64,000 bases of DNA from Blastococcus aggregatus (GTDB lineage: Bacteria; Actinomycetota; Actinomycetes; Mycobacteriales; Geodermatophilaceae). Shown piece by piece: positions 38,696 to 48,723 of this stretch. A program made the position numbers and the translations under genes. The notes beneath the pieces are model-generated. The model did no database searches. It saw nothing but the letters and a program-made list of their open reading frames with translations, and was not told where the DNA came from. The stretch covers positions 310,001 through 374,000 of the forward strand of contig NZ_OBQI01000002.1 in NCBI RefSeq assembly GCF_900221005.1, written 5' to 3'. Within the stretch, counting starts at the first letter, position 1, and the number at the start of each line of letters is the position of its first letter.

Positions 38696-39685
38696 ATGGA
38701 CGAGGACGACGTCCGCATCCGCCCGGGCCGGCGGGGTTCCCGCCCGCGCACACGCACGCGGCCCGCCCACGACGACGCCGTTCCGGGGCTGGTCATCGCC
38801 GTCGACCGCGGCCGGATGACCGTGCGCGTCGACGGCCCGGACGGCGCCGTGGACGTGACCACCATGCGCGCCCGGGAGCTCGGCAAGCACGGGGTCGTGG
38901 TCGGCGACCGCGTGCGGGTGGTCGGCGACACCAGCGGGCGCACCGACAGCCTGGCGCGGATCGTCACCATCCAGGAGCGGACGACGTCGCTGCGCCGCAC
39001 CGCCGACGACACCGACCCCACCGAACGCATCGTGGTCGCCAACGCCGATCTGCTGGTGATCGTCACCTCCGTCACCGACCCCGAGCCTGCGCTGGGATTC
39101 CTGGACCGCTGCCTCGTCGCTGCGTACGCCGGTGGCCTGGAACCGCTGCTGTGCCTGACCAAGACCGACCTCGCGTCCGCGCAGCCGCTGCTGGACCGGT
39201 ACGCCGGCCTGCGGCTGGACGCGGTGCCCATGTCGCGTGAGCAGCCGCTGGACGAGCTGCTCGGCCACATCCGCGACCGGATGAGCGTGTTCGTCGGTCA
39301 GTCCGGGGTGGGCAAGTCGACGCTGGTCAACCGGCTCGTCCCGGACGCGCTGCGGGCCGTCGGCGACGTCAGCAAGATCGGCAAGGGGCGGCACACGTCG
39401 TCCTCGGCCGTGCTGTTCGACCTGCCCGGCGGCGGCACGGTCATCGACACCCCGGGCATCCGGTCGTTCGGCCTGGCCCACGTGACGGCCAAGGACGTCC
39501 TGTCGGCGTTCGACGAGATGGCCGACGTCGCCGCGGACTGCCCGCCCGGCTGCGGCCACACCGCCGAGGACCCCGACTGCGCGCTGGACGCCTGGGCCGC
39601 GGCCGGTCCTCCGGAACGCCAGGAGCAGCTCGCCGCGCTGCGGGTGCTGCTGGGCGCCGTCGGTCAGGTCGGCCCCGGCTACTGA
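38696..39685 (+). CDS. rsgA: Ribosome small-subunit-dependent GTPase A
   Basis: 329 residues; circularly permuted GTPase assisting 30S maturation. OB-fold (about 35-100), G4 TKTDLA, G1 GQSGVGKSTLVN, G3 DTPG in that permuted order, and the zinc-binding tail CPPGCGHTAEDPDCAL. The N-terminus DEDDVRIRPGRRGSRPRTR is typical of actinobacterial forms. 26 nt after aroA, probably co-transcribed. Confidence 0.95.
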   Translation: MDEDDVRIRPGRRGSRPRTRTRPAHDDAVPGLVIAVDRGRMTVRVDGPDGAVDVTTMRARELGKHGVVVGDRVRVVGDTSGRTDSLARIVTIQERTTSLRRTADDTDPTERIVVANADLLVIVTSVTDPEPALGFLDRCLVAAYAGGLEPLLCLTKTDLASAQPLLDRYAGLRLDAVPMSREQPLDELLGHIRDRMSVFVGQSGVGKSTLVNRLVPDALRAVGDVSKIGKGRHTSSSAVLFDLPGGGTVIDTPGIRSFGLAHVTAKDVLSAFDEMADVAADCPPGCGHTAEDPDCALDAWAAAGPPERQEQLAALRVLLGAVGQVGPGY

Positions 39686-39687
39686 CC

Positions 39688-40224
39688 TCAGACCTCGACG
39701 GTGCCCCCGCTGCGCCAGTAGACGCCGGCCTCGCGGGTCAGGAAGCCCTCGTCGACGAGGTAGCGGCGCAGCGCTGCGGTGTCGGGATGCCAGACGGCCA
39801 GCAGCACGTTGACCTCGCGCTCGGGGTAGCGGACCCCGGGTTCGAACACGCGCACCAGGTGGTCGAGGACGACCAGCCGCTTGCTGCGCTGCGCCGGGAT
39901 CGAGGTGAGCCGGCCGGCGCGGACGAACGCCGACAGGACGGCGTCCTGGGCCGGGTCGTCGGACAGCGGCTCCGGGGGCGGGGCGGCCTCGGCAGCGGCC
40001 CGGGCGGCGACGCCGAACTGCTCGGTGCGCAGCGCGAGCGCGTGCCCGTCGCGGAGCACCAGCCCGCCCCGGGCCAGCCGTCGGGCCGCCAGGGCGACAT
40101 CCTTGAGCGGGAGCCCGGAGGCCGCCGCGACCTGCTCGATCGTCTCGGCGCCCAGGGCCAGCGCGGCGACCACCTTCAGCCGCGCGGGGTCGGCCAGCAG
40201 CCCGGCGATCGTCGCGGCGTCCAC
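39688..40224 (-). CDS. DUF2087 domain protein with winged-helix N-terminus
   Basis: 178 residues. The N-terminal ArsR-like helix-turn-helix (ADPARLKVVAALALGAETI, then ASGLPLKDVALAARRLARGG) is followed by a DUF2087 domain (about 100-178; FEPGVRYPEREVNVLLAVWH). Probably a transcriptional regulator; target unknown. GTG at 40224 follows TACGGT (40231-40236, minus strand) by 6 nt. Confidence 0.85.
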   Translation of the reverse strand: MDAATIAGLLADPARLKVVAALALGAETIEQVAAASGLPLKDVALAARRLARGGLVLRDGHALALRTEQFGVAARAAAEAAPPPEPLSDDPAQDAVLSAFVRAGRLTSIPAQRSKRLVVLDHLVRVFEPGVRYPEREVNVLLAVWHPDTAALRRYLVDEGFLTREAGVYWRSGGTVEV

Positions 40225-40313
40225 GTCCCGACCGTATCCAGCCGTGCGACAACGACGCCTCCGACGGCGCGCGGTGAGCGGGACCCCCTGCCTCCCCACT
40301 AGGTTCGGTGCTC

Positions 40314-41114
40314 ATGACATCGGGCCGGGGCTTCTCAGAGGACATGCGGCTGGCACACGTGCTGGCCGACCAGGCCGACTCGATCAGCATGGAGCGCTTC
40401 AAGGCGCAGGATCTGCAGGTCGAGACCAAGCCCGACCTGACGCCGGTGACCGACGCCGACCGGGCGATCGAGGAGCAGCTGCGGATCTCGTTGAGCCGCG
40501 CGCGCACCCGTGACGCGGTCATGGGCGAGGAGTTCGGCACCACCGGGCACGGCTCCCGCAAGTGGGTGCTCGACCCGATTGACGGCACCAAGAACTTCGT
40601 ACGGGGCGTGCCGGTGTGGGCGACCCTGGTCGCGCTCATGGACGGCGACGAGGCGGTCGTGGGCCTGGTCTCGGCGCCGGCGCTCAACCGGCGCTGGTGG
40701 GCCGCGAAGGGCGTCGGCGCGTGGACCGGCCGCCGGCTGGAGAACGCCACCCGCTGCACCGTCTCGGGGGTCAGCACGCTGGGCGACGCGAGCCTGTCCT
40801 ACTCCAGCCTGTCCGGCTGGGAGGAGCGCAACGCCCTCGACGGCTTCCTCGACCTGACCCGGTCGGTGTGGCGCACCCGGGCCTACGGGGACTTCTGGAG
40901 CTACATGCTGCTCGCCGAGGGCGCGGTCGACATCGCCTGCGAGCCCGAGGTGTCGCTCTGGGACCTCGCCGCCGTCGACGTCATCGTCCGCGAGGCCGGG
41001 GGCCGGTTCACCGACCTCTCCGGCACCCCGGGGCCCGCGGGCGGCAGCGCGCTGGCCACGAACGGCGCGCTGCACGACGCCTCACTGCGCACCCTCGGCA
41101 CCGCGACCGGCTGA
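40314..41114 (+). CDS. hisN: Histidinol-phosphatase, inositol monophosphatase family
   Basis: 266 residues. Metal and substrate motifs VMGEEFG, DPIDGTKNFVRG and SLWDLAAVDVIVREAGG are present. The family includes actinobacterial HisN, which dephosphorylates histidinol phosphate; an inositol or nucleotide phosphatase cannot be excluded. ATG at 40314 is 8 nt after TAGGTT (40300-40305). Confidence 0.88.
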   Translation: MTSGRGFSEDMRLAHVLADQADSISMERFKAQDLQVETKPDLTPVTDADRAIEEQLRISLSRARTRDAVMGEEFGTTGHGSRKWVLDPIDGTKNFVRGVPVWATLVALMDGDEAVVGLVSAPALNRRWWAAKGVGAWTGRRLENATRCTVSGVSTLGDASLSYSSLSGWEERNALDGFLDLTRSVWRTRAYGDFWSYMLLAEGAVDIACEPEVSLWDLAAVDVIVREAGGRFTDLSGTPGPAGGSALATNGALHDASLRTLGTATG

Positions 41115-41137
41115 GCCCCGCGGCCGGACCGCGGGGC
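41115..41137. terminator. Terminator between hisN and the small basic protein gene
   Basis: GCCCCGCGG and CCGCGGGGC form a 9-bp perfect stem with a CCGGA loop right after the hisN stop. It lies between convergent genes. Confidence 0.75.
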
Positions 41138-41144
41138 GGCCGGA

Positions 41145-41339
41145 TCAGAGGCCGGTGCCGGTCCCGGTGCCCGTGCCGCCCTTGCCGCCGCCCTGGAGCC
41201 GGCGGCGCGCCTCGTCGATCTTCGCCTTCGTCTTCGGGTCGTTGGCGAACTGCTGGGCCTTCTCGGTGGCCTGCTTGATCGCCTGCTTGCCCTTGGGGCT
41301 GTTCGCGAGCTGGACGACCTTGTTGAACAGCGACGCCAT
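41145..41339 (-). CDS. Small lysine-rich hypothetical protein
   Basis: 64 residues, helical and rich in Lys, Ala and Gln (LANSPKGKQAIKQATEKAQQ), ending in a Gly-Thr repeat (GTGTGTGTG). I recognise it only as a small conserved actinobacterial type. ATG at 41339 has GAGGAGG 9 nt upstream. Confidence 0.75.
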   Translation of the reverse strand: MASLFNKVVQLANSPKGKQAIKQATEKAQQFANDPKTKAKIDEARRRLQGGGKGGTGTGTGTGL

Positions 41340-41429
41340 GACGGCCCGCCTCCTCTTCCGTGCCTGCGGGCCGGTGGACCGGCCCGTCTCGTGGTCCAAC
41401 GGTCGCAGCACCGGACCCGTTCCGCCGGG

Positions 41430-42824
41430 TCAGCGGCTCCCGTCGGCCCACCGCCGGGCGGCCTCGGCCAGCCGGGGGTCGGGACGCGGCTCCACGAGCG
41501 GACCGGCCGGTCGCTGCGGCTCGACGTCGGCACCCACCCCGCAGGCGGCGAGCACCGCGGCACCGATCGCCGACGCGCTGCGCAGGGGCAGGTGCCGGAC
41601 GGGGCGGCCCAGGACGTCGGCCAGCACCTGCTGCACCACCGGCGCCCGCACTCCTCCCCCGGTGAGGACGACGTGCTCGACCCCGCCGGGGACGTCGAGG
41701 GACCGCGCCGCGGCCCCGACGGCGAACGCCACCCCCTCGACCGCCGCCCGGGCCAGCTCGGCCCGGGTCGTGCCGGCGCCCAGGCCGGTCCAGCCGCCGC
41801 GGTCGTCGGCTCCGGCGACGCCCCCGCGCTCACCGGTGAGGAACGGCCGGAACAGCGCTCCCCCGGCGCCGGGGGCGGCGGCCGCCGCGGCGTCGAACAG
41901 CTCCGCCCAGCTCAGCCCCAGCACGCCACGGACCCAGGCCCACGCCGAGCCGCCGTTCTGCAGCGCCGCCATCGCGTACCAGCCGCCGGTCACGTCGGCG
42001 TAGGTGTGCGTGACGGCGTCGGCGGCCGGTCGCGGCGCCGCCCCGGGCCGGAGCACCTGGGCACCGGTGCCCAGGTTGACCTGCAGCCCGGCGGTCGTCC
42101 CGGCCGCCAGCAGCGCCAGCGGGGTGTCGGCACCGCCCACGACGACGGGCACCTCGGCGCCGGCGATCGGCGTCGTCCCGACCACCTCGGTGCCCGGCCG
42201 CACGTCGGGCAGCAGGTCCGCCGGCACCCCGGCGGCCTCCGTCGCCGCGCCCGACCAGCGGTCGGCGACGACGTCCCAGAGCAGCGTGGCCGAGGCGTCG
42301 CTGCGGTCGGTCACCAGGGGGCCGCCCGGCAGGAGATCCGCCCGCAGCGCGTCCTTGGGCAGGAGCACGGCGGCGGCGCCGGCCACGGCTCCCGGCTCGT
42401 GCGCGGCCAGCCAGGCGAGCACCGGCCCGGTCATGCCGGCCGCGAGGGGGTTGGCCAGCGCCGCCCGCTCGCCGTCCGGCAGGCCCCGCCAGCGGTCCAG
42501 CTCGGCGGCGGCCCGGGCGTCGGGCCACAGCACCGCCGGGCGCACCGGCCGTCCCGCCGCGTCGACGAGCACGGTGCCGTGCATCTGCCCCGACAGGCCG
42601 AGCGCCCGGACCCGCCGCCCGGAGAGCGCCGCTCCGACCTCGGCGAGCGCCGCGTCGAGGGCCGCCCGCCACACGCGCACGTCGATCTCGGCCCGGCCCG
42701 GCTCCGGGCGGTCGTAGGCGTACTCCCGCTCGGCCTGGGCCACGACGAGCCCGGCGCCGTCGAGCGCGACCAGCTTCAGCCCGCTGGTGCCGACGTCGGC
42801 GCCGAGGAACACCGCCTCCGTCAC
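41430..42824 (-). CDS. FGGY-family carbohydrate kinase (xylulokinase-like)
   Basis: 464 residues. Phosphate motif GADVGTSGLKLVALD, the LSGQMHGTVLVD substrate region typical of xylulokinase, ATP motif LQVNLGTGAQV and the C-terminal LTGGGVRAPVVQQVLADVL are present. Xylulokinase is the best guess from the SGQMHG motif, but no xylose isomerase or sugar transporter is nearby. GTG start; 10 nt after the hydrolase gene, in one operon with it and the aldo/keto reductase. Confidence 0.86.
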   Translation of the reverse strand: MTEAVFLGADVGTSGLKLVALDGAGLVVAQAEREYAYDRPEPGRAEIDVRVWRAALDAALAEVGAALSGRRVRALGLSGQMHGTVLVDAAGRPVRPAVLWPDARAAAELDRWRGLPDGERAALANPLAAGMTGPVLAWLAAHEPGAVAGAAAVLLPKDALRADLLPGGPLVTDRSDASATLLWDVVADRWSGAATEAAGVPADLLPDVRPGTEVVGTTPIAGAEVPVVVGGADTPLALLAAGTTAGLQVNLGTGAQVLRPGAAPRPAADAVTHTYADVTGGWYAMAALQNGGSAWAWVRGVLGLSWAELFDAAAAAAPGAGGALFRPFLTGERGGVAGADDRGGWTGLGAGTTRAELARAAVEGVAFAVGAAARSLDVPGGVEHVVLTGGGVRAPVVQQVLADVLGRPVRHLPLRSASAIGAAVLAACGVGADVEPQRPAGPLVEPRPDPRLAEAARRWADGSR

Positions 42825-42834
42825 GACCGGCCCG

Positions 42835-43626
42835 TCACGAGCCGCCGTCGTCCCCCAGGAAGCCGACGAGGGCACCGGTGAACTCCGGCGTCCGGACGGC
42901 GCCCAGGTGGTCGCCCGGGACCGTCACCAGCCGGGCGCCCGCGACGGCGTCGGCGAGCACCTGCGGCCGGGCCGCGAGCGGGTCGGCGACGCCGGCGATC
43001 ACGAGCGTCGGCGCCGCGATGTCGCCCAGCGGCAGCGGCTCGGTGTTGACCGCGCGGACGTGCGCGGCCAGCGCCAGCCGGTCGGCACCGGTGCTGTCGG
43101 CGAAGGTGCGGAAGGCCGCCGCCATCGGGTCGGGGATCGACGCCGGGTCCTCGGTCTCGAGCGCGGACGCCAGCGCCGTGGTGCGGACGGCCCGCGTGTC
43201 CAGGCCGCCCCGCTCCACCACGCCGGCCCCGATGCCGCCGACCACCAGCCGGCGCACCCGGGGGTCGGTGCCGGCCAGCACCAGCGACACGATCCCGCCC
43301 ATGGAGTACCCGGCCAGGTCGAACCGGTCCAGCTGCAGGGCGTCGGCGACGGACCCGAGGTCCCCGGCCATGGCCCGCTCCCCGTAGCGGTCCGGGTCGT
43401 GCGGCTTGTCCGAGGCGCCGTGCCCGCGGGCGTCGACGGCGACCACCTCGCGGCCGTCGGCCAGCAGCGCGGCCACCACACCGCTCTGCTCCCAGTTCCG
43501 CAGGCTGTCCGCCGCGAACCCGTGCTGCAGCACGACCGGCGGCCGGTCCCCCGGCGCGCCCCAGCGGTGCACGGCCAACTCGACGCCGTCCCGGCCGCGG
43601 ACCCGGCTGGTCGCCGGCGGGCTCAC
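42835..43626 (-). CDS. Alpha/beta hydrolase
   Basis: 263 residues. [11 protein letters not shown] forms the oxyanion hole, [11 protein letters not shown] the second strand, GYSMGGIVS the nucleophile elbow, and GDHLGAV carries the catalytic His. Substrate unknown. Its GTG overlaps the stop of the aldo/keto reductase gene (GTGA). Confidence 0.87.
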   Translation of the reverse strand: MSPPATSRVRGRDGVELAVHRWGAPGDRPPVVLQHGFAADSLRNWEQSGVVAALLADGREVVAVDARGHGASDKPHDPDRYGERAMAGDLGSVADALQLDRFDLAGYSMGGIVSLVLAGTDPRVRRLVVGGIGAGVVERGGLDTRAVRTTALASALETEDPASIPDPMAAAFRTFADSTGADRLALAAHVRAVNTEPLPLGDIAAPTLVIAGVADPLAARPQVLADAVAGARLVTVPGDHLGAVRTPEFTGALVGFLGDDGGS

Positions 43627-44630
43627 GCGGAGCGCTCCGGGCTGTCGCCGTAGGCGTAGCCGCCGTCGGGGTATCGAGTGCCCTCGGCCACCCCGGGCGG
43701 CGCGATCGCGTCCAGTCGCGCCAGGTCGTCGGCGGTGAGCTGCACGGCCGCGGCGCCCGCGTTCTCCTCGAGGTAGCTGCGCCGCTTGGTCCCCGGGATC
43801 GGGACGACGTCGTCCCCCTGGGCCATGACCCACGCCAGCGCCAGCTGGCCGGCCGAGACCCCCTTCTCGGTGGCCATCTCCCGGACCGCCTCGACCAGGC
43901 GCAGGTTGGCCTGGAACGCCTCCCCCTGGAAGCGCGGCTGGTTCTTGCGGAAGTCGTCGTCGTCGAAGTCGTCGGGGCTGGTGATCGCCCCGGTCAGGAA
44001 CCCGCGGCCCAGCGGGCTGAACGGCACGATGCCGATACCGAGCTCCCGGGCGACCCCGAGCACCTCACCTTCCAGGTCGCGGGTCCACAGCGACCACTCG
44101 CTCTGCAGCGCCGCGATGGGGTGCACGGCCGCCGCGCGCCGGATCGAGGCCGCGCTGGCCTCGGACAGGCCGAGGTACCGGACCTTGCCCTGCTGCACGA
44201 GCTCGGCCATCGCGCCCACGGTGTCCTCGATCGGCACCTTCGCGTCGACCCGGTGCTGGTAGTAGAGGTCGATGACGTCGACGCCCAGCCGCCGCAGGCT
44301 GGCCTCGGCGCGGGCGTGCACGTTCTCGGGCCGGCCGTCGATGCGCATCCGGCCGCGGTCGTCCCGCGAGATGGAGAACTTGGTGGCCAGCTGCACCTCG
44401 TCCCGGCGGCCGGCGATCGCCTCGCCGACGAGCTCCTCGTTGTGCCCGTCGCCGTAGACGTCCGAGGTGTCGAGGAAGGTGATCCCGAGGTCGAGGGACC
44501 GGTGGATCGTCGCGACGGACTCCGTCCGGTCGGCGGCGCCGTAGCTCTGGCTCATGCCCATGCAGCCGAGGCCGAGGGCGGAGACGGTCAGGCCGCCGAG
44601 GGTGCGGGTGCCGGGTGCGGGAGAGGTCAT
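43623..44630 (-). CDS. Aldo/keto reductase
   Basis: 335 residues. The TIM-barrel motifs are [30 protein letters not shown] with catalytic Asp and Tyr, KFSISRD (Lys), and YYQHRVD. It belongs to the AKR group reducing aldehydes with NADPH, close to pyridoxal or plant-like reductases. First gene of a three-gene minus-strand operon with the hydrolase and sugar kinase. Confidence 0.9.
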   Translation of the reverse strand: MTSPAPGTRTLGGLTVSALGLGCMGMSQSYGAADRTESVATIHRSLDLGITFLDTSDVYGDGHNEELVGEAIAGRRDEVQLATKFSISRDDRGRMRIDGRPENVHARAEASLRRLGVDVIDLYYQHRVDAKVPIEDTVGAMAELVQQGKVRYLGLSEASAASIRRAAAVHPIAALQSEWSLWTRDLEGEVLGVARELGIGIVPFSPLGRGFLTGAITSPDDFDDDDFRKNQPRFQGEAFQANLRLVEAVREMATEKGVSAGQLALAWVMAQGDDVVPIPGTKRRSYLEENAGAAAVQLTADDLARLDAIAPPGVAEGTRYPDGGYAYGDSPERSA

Positions 44631-44724
44631 GACCGCATCTTCGTCCCGGTGACCAGCGCGAGCACCTCTGATGGGATGGTGGACGACGGGCCGCGGTGGT
44701 CGGGGCCCGCCGAGGAGGCACGCC

Positions 44725-46131
44725 GTGCAGTACGCCGAGTCCGTCATCGACCTGGTCGGGAACACCCCGCTGGTGCGGCTGTCGTCGGTCACCCGGCACC
44801 TGGGCCCCGACGCACCGCTGGTGCTGGCCAAGGTCGAGTACCTCAACCCCGGCGGCTCGGTGAAGGACCGGATCGCGGTCCGCATGGTCGACGCCGCGGA
44901 GGCCAGCGGTGAGCTGAAGCCGGGCGGCACGATCGTGGAGCCCACCAGCGGCAACACCGGCATCGGCCTGGCCCTCGTGGCCCAGCAGCGCGGCTACAAG
45001 TGCATCTTCGTCTGCCCCGACAAGGTCGGGCAGGAGAAGGTCAACGTGCTCCGGGCCTACGGCGCCGAGGTCGTCGTCTGCCCCACCGCCGTCGATCCCG
45101 CCGACCCGCGCTCCTACTACTCGGTCTCCGACCGGCTCAGCCGCGAGACCCCCGGCGCGTGGAAGCCCGACCAGTACTCCAACCCGAACAACCCGCGCTC
45201 GCACTACGAGACGACCGGGCCGGAGATCTGGGCGCAGACCGACGGCCGGATCACCCACTTCGTCACCGGGGCCGGCACCGGCGGGACGATCAGCGGCGTC
45301 GGCCGCTACCTCAAGGAGGTCTCCGGCGGCCGGGTGCAGATCATCGGCGCCGACCCCGAGGGCTCGGTCTACTCCGGCGGCACCGGCCGCCCGTACCTGG
45401 TCGAGGGCGTCGGCGAGGACTTCTGGCCGACCACCTACGACCGGGACGTCGCCGACGAGATCATCGCCGTCTCCGACGGCGACTCCTTCGCCATGACCCG
45501 GCGGCTCGCCCGCGAGGAGGGCCTGCTCGTCGGCGGCTCCTGCGGCATGGCGGTCGTGGCGGCGCTGCGGGTGGCCGAGCGGCTGACCAAGGACGACGTC
45601 CTCGTCGTGCTGCTGCCCGACGGCGGCCGCGGCTATCTCAACAAGATCTTCAACGACGCCTGGATGGCCGACTACGGGTTCCTCGAGGCCTCCGCCGGCG
45701 AGACCGTCGGCGAGCTGCTGCGCGCCAAGTCGGGCGAGACGCCGACGCTGGTGCACACGCACCCCAACGAGACCGTCCGCGACGCCATCGACATCCTCCG
45801 CGAGTACGGCGTGAGCCAGCTGCCGGTCGTCCGCGCGGAGCCGCCGGTGACGGCGGGCGAGGTCGTCGGCTCGATCGACGAGAAGACGCTGCTCGACGCG
45901 CTGTTCGCCGGCAAGGCCTCGCTGGCCGACCGGGTCGAGAAGCACATGTCCCCTCCCCTGCCGATCGTCGGCTCCGGCGAGGCGGTCAGTGCCGCGGTGG
46001 CCCAGCTGGGCGGCGCGGACGCGCTGCTCGTGCACGTCGACGGCAAGCCCGCGGGCGTCGTCACGCGGCAGGACGTGCTGGGTCACCTGGCCGGGCTGGC
46101 CCCGGTCGGCGCGCCTACGGTCGAGCGATGA
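44725..46131 (+). CDS. cbs: Cystathionine beta-synthase
   Basis: 468 residues. Catalytic PLP domain (1-330) with Lys in [22 protein letters not shown] and GTGGTISG, then two CBS domains (about 340-465). Condenses serine and homocysteine into cystathionine. GTG has GAGGAGG upstream. The stop overlaps the metB start (ATGA), giving a transsulfuration operon as in mycobacteria (Rv1077, Rv1079). Confidence 0.95.
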   Translation: MQYAESVIDLVGNTPLVRLSSVTRHLGPDAPLVLAKVEYLNPGGSVKDRIAVRMVDAAEASGELKPGGTIVEPTSGNTGIGLALVAQQRGYKCIFVCPDKVGQEKVNVLRAYGAEVVVCPTAVDPADPRSYYSVSDRLSRETPGAWKPDQYSNPNNPRSHYETTGPEIWAQTDGRITHFVTGAGTGGTISGVGRYLKEVSGGRVQIIGADPEGSVYSGGTGRPYLVEGVGEDFWPTTYDRDVADEIIAVSDGDSFAMTRRLAREEGLLVGGSCGMAVVAALRVAERLTKDDVLVVLLPDGGRGYLNKIFNDAWMADYGFLEASAGETVGELLRAKSGETPTLVHTHPNETVRDAIDILREYGVSQLPVVRAEPPVTAGEVVGSIDEKTLLDALFAGKASLADRVEKHMSPPLPIVGSGEAVSAAVAQLGGADALLVHVDGKPAGVVTRQDVLGHLAGLAPVGAPTVER

Positions 46132-47348
46132 GCCGCGAGAACGACGCCCGAGCGAGCATCGCAGCGAGCGCCGGCGAGCGAGGAGCGGAACGAGGGCGGA
46201 GTCGAGCCATCGAGCACGGCTTCAACACCCGCGCGATCCACGCGGGCCAGGACCCCGACCCGGCGACCGGCGCGGTCATCCCCCCGCTGCACCTGACCAC
46301 GACGTACAAGCAGGACGGCGTCGGCGGACTGCGCGGCGGCTACGAGTACTCGCGCAGCGGCAACCCGACCCGCGACACGCTGCACGCTGCGCTGGCCGCC
46401 CTCGAGGAGGGCACGACGGCGCTGGCGTTCGCCTCGGGCCTCGCCGCCGAGGACACCCTGCTGCGCACCACGTGCCGGCCCGGCGACCACGTCGTCCTGG
46501 GCGGCGACGCGTACGGCGGCACCTTCCGGCTGATCTCCCGGGTGCTGTCGGAGTGGGGGCTGGAGCACACCCCCGTCGACCTGTCCGACCCCGATGCGCT
46601 GCGCGCCGCGATCCGCCCGACCACCCGCGTGGTCTGGTGCGAGACGCCCAGCAACCCGCTGCTGAACATCACCGACATCGCGGCGACGGCGGCCATCGCC
46701 CACGAGACCGGCGCGCTGCTGGTCGTGGACAACACCTTCGCCTCCCCCTACCTCCAGCGGCCGCTGACCCTCGGCGCCGACGTCGTCGTGCACTCCACGA
46801 CGAAGTACCTGGGTGGGCACTCCGACGTCGTCGGCGGGGCGCTGGTCACCCGGGACGCCGGCCTCGGCGAGCGGCTGACCTACAACCACAACGCGATGGG
46901 CGCCGTCGCCGGGCCCTTCGACTCGTGGATGGTGCTGCGCAGCCTCAAGACGCTCGGCGTGCGGATGGACCGGCACTGCGCCAACGCCGCCCGGATCGCC
47001 GAGTTCCTCGTGGCGCACGACGCCGTCGCCACGGTGCTCTACCCCGGCCTGCCCGACCACCCCGGGCACGAGGTCGCCGCACGCCAGATGTCCGGCTTCG
47101 GCGGGATGATCTCCTTCCGGCTGCGCGCCGGCGAGGAGGCGGCCCTGCGGGTCTGCGAGCGGACCGAGCTGTTCACGCTCGCGGAGTCGCTGGGGGGCGT
47201 CGAGTCGCTCATCGAGCACCCGGGCCGGATGACCCACGCCAGCGCCGCCGGCTCGCCGCTGGAGGTGCCGGACGACCTGGTGCGCCTCTCCGTCGGCATC
47301 GAGGACGTCGACGACCTGCTCGCCGACCTCGAGCGCGCCCTCGGCTGA
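46128..47348 (+). CDS. metB: Cystathionine gamma-synthase/lyase
   Basis: 406 residues. Fold type I PLP enzyme: YSRSGNPTRDTL, FASGLAAED, DNTFASPYLQRP, the PLP Lys in HSTTKYLGGHSD and the SLGGVESLIEHP end. The normal N-terminus (GFNTRAIHAGQ) is preceded by an Arg/Ala/Glu-rich extension of about 27 residues, encoded by a GAGCGAG-rich repeat (see findings). ATG at 46128 lies within the end of cbs; TACGGT (46116-46121) is 6 nt before it, so an internal promoter is also possible. Confidence 0.93.
   Translation: MSRENDARASIAASAGERGAERGRSRAIEHGFNTRAIHAGQDPDPATGAVIPPLHLTTTYKQDGVGGLRGGYEYSRSGNPTRDTLHAALAALEEGTTALAFASGLAAEDTLLRTTCRPGDHVVLGGDAYGGTFRLISRVLSEWGLEHTPVDLSDPDALRAAIRPTTRVVWCETPSNPLLNITDIAATAAIAHETGALLVVDNTFASPYLQRPLTLGADVVVHSTTKYLGGHSDVVGGALVTRDAGLGERLTYNHNAMGAVAGPFDSWMVLRSLKTLGVRMDRHCANAARIAEFLVAHDAVATVLYPGLPDHPGHEVAARQMSGFGGMISFRLRAGEEAALRVCERTELFTLAESLGGVESLIEHPGRMTHASAAGSPLEVPDDLVRLSVGIEDVDDLLADLERALG
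46150..46205. repeat. GAGCGAG-rich low-complexity element inside metB
   Basis: The DNA runs as variants of CGAGCGAG, GCAGCGAGCG, GGCGAGCGAGG and AACGAGGGCGGAG. It encodes only the dispensable-looking MetB N-terminal extension. Elements like this are scattered in several actinobacterial genomes; no second copy is seen in this window. Confidence 0.5.
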
Positions 47349-47352
47349 CGCC

Positions 47353-47913
47353 GTGACGCCGGGGTACGTCGTCCGCCCCGTCCGGGCGCACGAGTGGCGG
47401 GAGGTCAGGACGGTCCGGCTGGCCGCCCTGTCCGACGAGGTGGCGGCGATGGCGTTCCTCGAGTCGTACGCCGACGCCGCGACGAGGCCGGACGAGTTCT
47501 GGCAGGACCGTGCCCGGCGGTCCTCGCTCGACGCCGGCGAGGACGCCTCCGCCCGCCAGTTCGTGGCGGTCGCCGACGACGGCACCTGGGTGGGGACCGC
47601 CGTGGCGCTCGTCGAGCGCGTGGGCGACGTCGACATCGGCGGCGCGGCGGTGACCGAGCCGGTCGGCCACGTCGTGGCCGTCCACGTGGCGCCCGGCCAC
47701 CGCGGGCAGGGGCTGCTGGCCGAGCTGTTCACGGCGGCCACCGACTGGCTGCGCGGTCAGGGGCTCCCCCGCGCCCGGCTCTTCGTGCACGTCGACAACG
47801 CCCGGGCGCAGCGGGCCTACGAGAAGTGCGGCTTCCGCTCCACGGGCACGCTGATCACGACCGTGGCGGGCACCGAGCGCGAGATGGAGAGGGACCTCAG
47901 CGGGGAGCGGTGA
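47353..47913 (+). CDS. GNAT N-acetyltransferase
   Basis: 186 residues. VRPVRAHEWREVRTVRLAAL at the start, HVVAVHVAPGHRGQGLLAEL as the acetyl-CoA loop, and NARAQRAYEKCGFRSTG near the end. Substrate unknown. GTG start 4 nt after metB, so likely in that operon. Its end overlaps the convergent map gene by 17 nt. Confidence 0.87.
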   Translation: MTPGYVVRPVRAHEWREVRTVRLAALSDEVAAMAFLESYADAATRPDEFWQDRARRSSLDAGEDASARQFVAVADDGTWVGTAVALVERVGDVDIGGAAVTEPVGHVVAVHVAPGHRGQGLLAELFTAATDWLRGQGLPRARLFVHVDNARAQRAYEKCGFRSTGTLITTVAGTEREMERDLSGER

Positions 47914-48667
47914 GGATGCGCGGGCCGTCCTCTGTGACGGCGACGGTGTGCTCGACGTGGGCGGCACGGCTGCCGTCGGCGCTGCGCAGCGTCCAGCCGT
48001 CGGCGTCGACCCGGTAGTCGTCGCTGCCCCCGGCCAGGAACCACGGCTCGATCGCGATGACCAGACCCGCCCGCAGCTTCACGCCACGGCCGGCCCGCCC
48101 CTCGTTCGGCACCGACGGCGCCTCGTGCATCGAACGCCCGACCCCGTGCCCGCCCTGGTCGGTGTTGATGCCGCACCCGCCGGCCCGGCCGACGGCGCCG
48201 ATGGCGGCGGAGATGTCGCCGATCCGGTTGCCGACGACGGCGGCCGCGATGCCGGCCGCCAGCGCCCGCTCGGTGGTCTCCACCAGCGCGACGTCCTCGG
48301 GCCGGGGGGTGCCGATCGGGTAGGTCGTCGCCGCGTCACCGACCCAGCCGTCCAGCACCGCGCCGGCGTCGACGCTGAGCAGGTCGCCGTCCTCGAGCAC
48401 CTCGGGGGTGGGGATGCCGTGCAGGGCCACGTCGTTCACCGACAGGCAGAGCACCCCCGGGAAGGGCGGAGTCGTGGACAGGGGCGCGTACCCGAGGAAC
48501 GGCGAGGTCGCCCCGGCGTCGGCCAGGACGTCCCGGGCGATGGCGTCCAGCTGGGTGAGCCGGACGCCGAGCTCGGCCGCGGCCCGCACGGCGGCGTGCA
48601 TGTCGGCGACGACCGCGCCGGCGGCACGCATGGCCTCGATCTCGCCGGGCGTGCGCAGCTCGATCAC
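47897..48667 (-). CDS. map: Methionine aminopeptidase, type I
   Basis: 256 residues; removes the initiator Met. Metal ligands are visible: Asp in LLSVDAGAVLDGWVGDAA, His in GGHGVGRSMHE, Glu in IEPWF and VEHTVAV. Short form without the zinc-finger extension. GTG at 48667 with GAGGAG 6 nt upstream. Confidence 0.94.
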   Translation of the reverse strand: MIELRTPGEIEAMRAAGAVVADMHAAVRAAAELGVRLTQLDAIARDVLADAGATSPFLGYAPLSTTPPFPGVLCLSVNDVALHGIPTPEVLEDGDLLSVDAGAVLDGWVGDAATTYPIGTPRPEDVALVETTERALAAGIAAAVVGNRIGDISAAIGAVGRAGGCGINTDQGGHGVGRSMHEAPSVPNEGRAGRGVKLRAGLVIAIEPWFLAGGSDDYRVDADGWTLRSADGSRAAHVEHTVAVTEDGPRILTAPR

Positions 48668-48723
48668 GGTGTTCTCCTCGCAGCAGCTTCCGGTCAACAC
48701 TGTCCCGGTATTACTATCACGGC

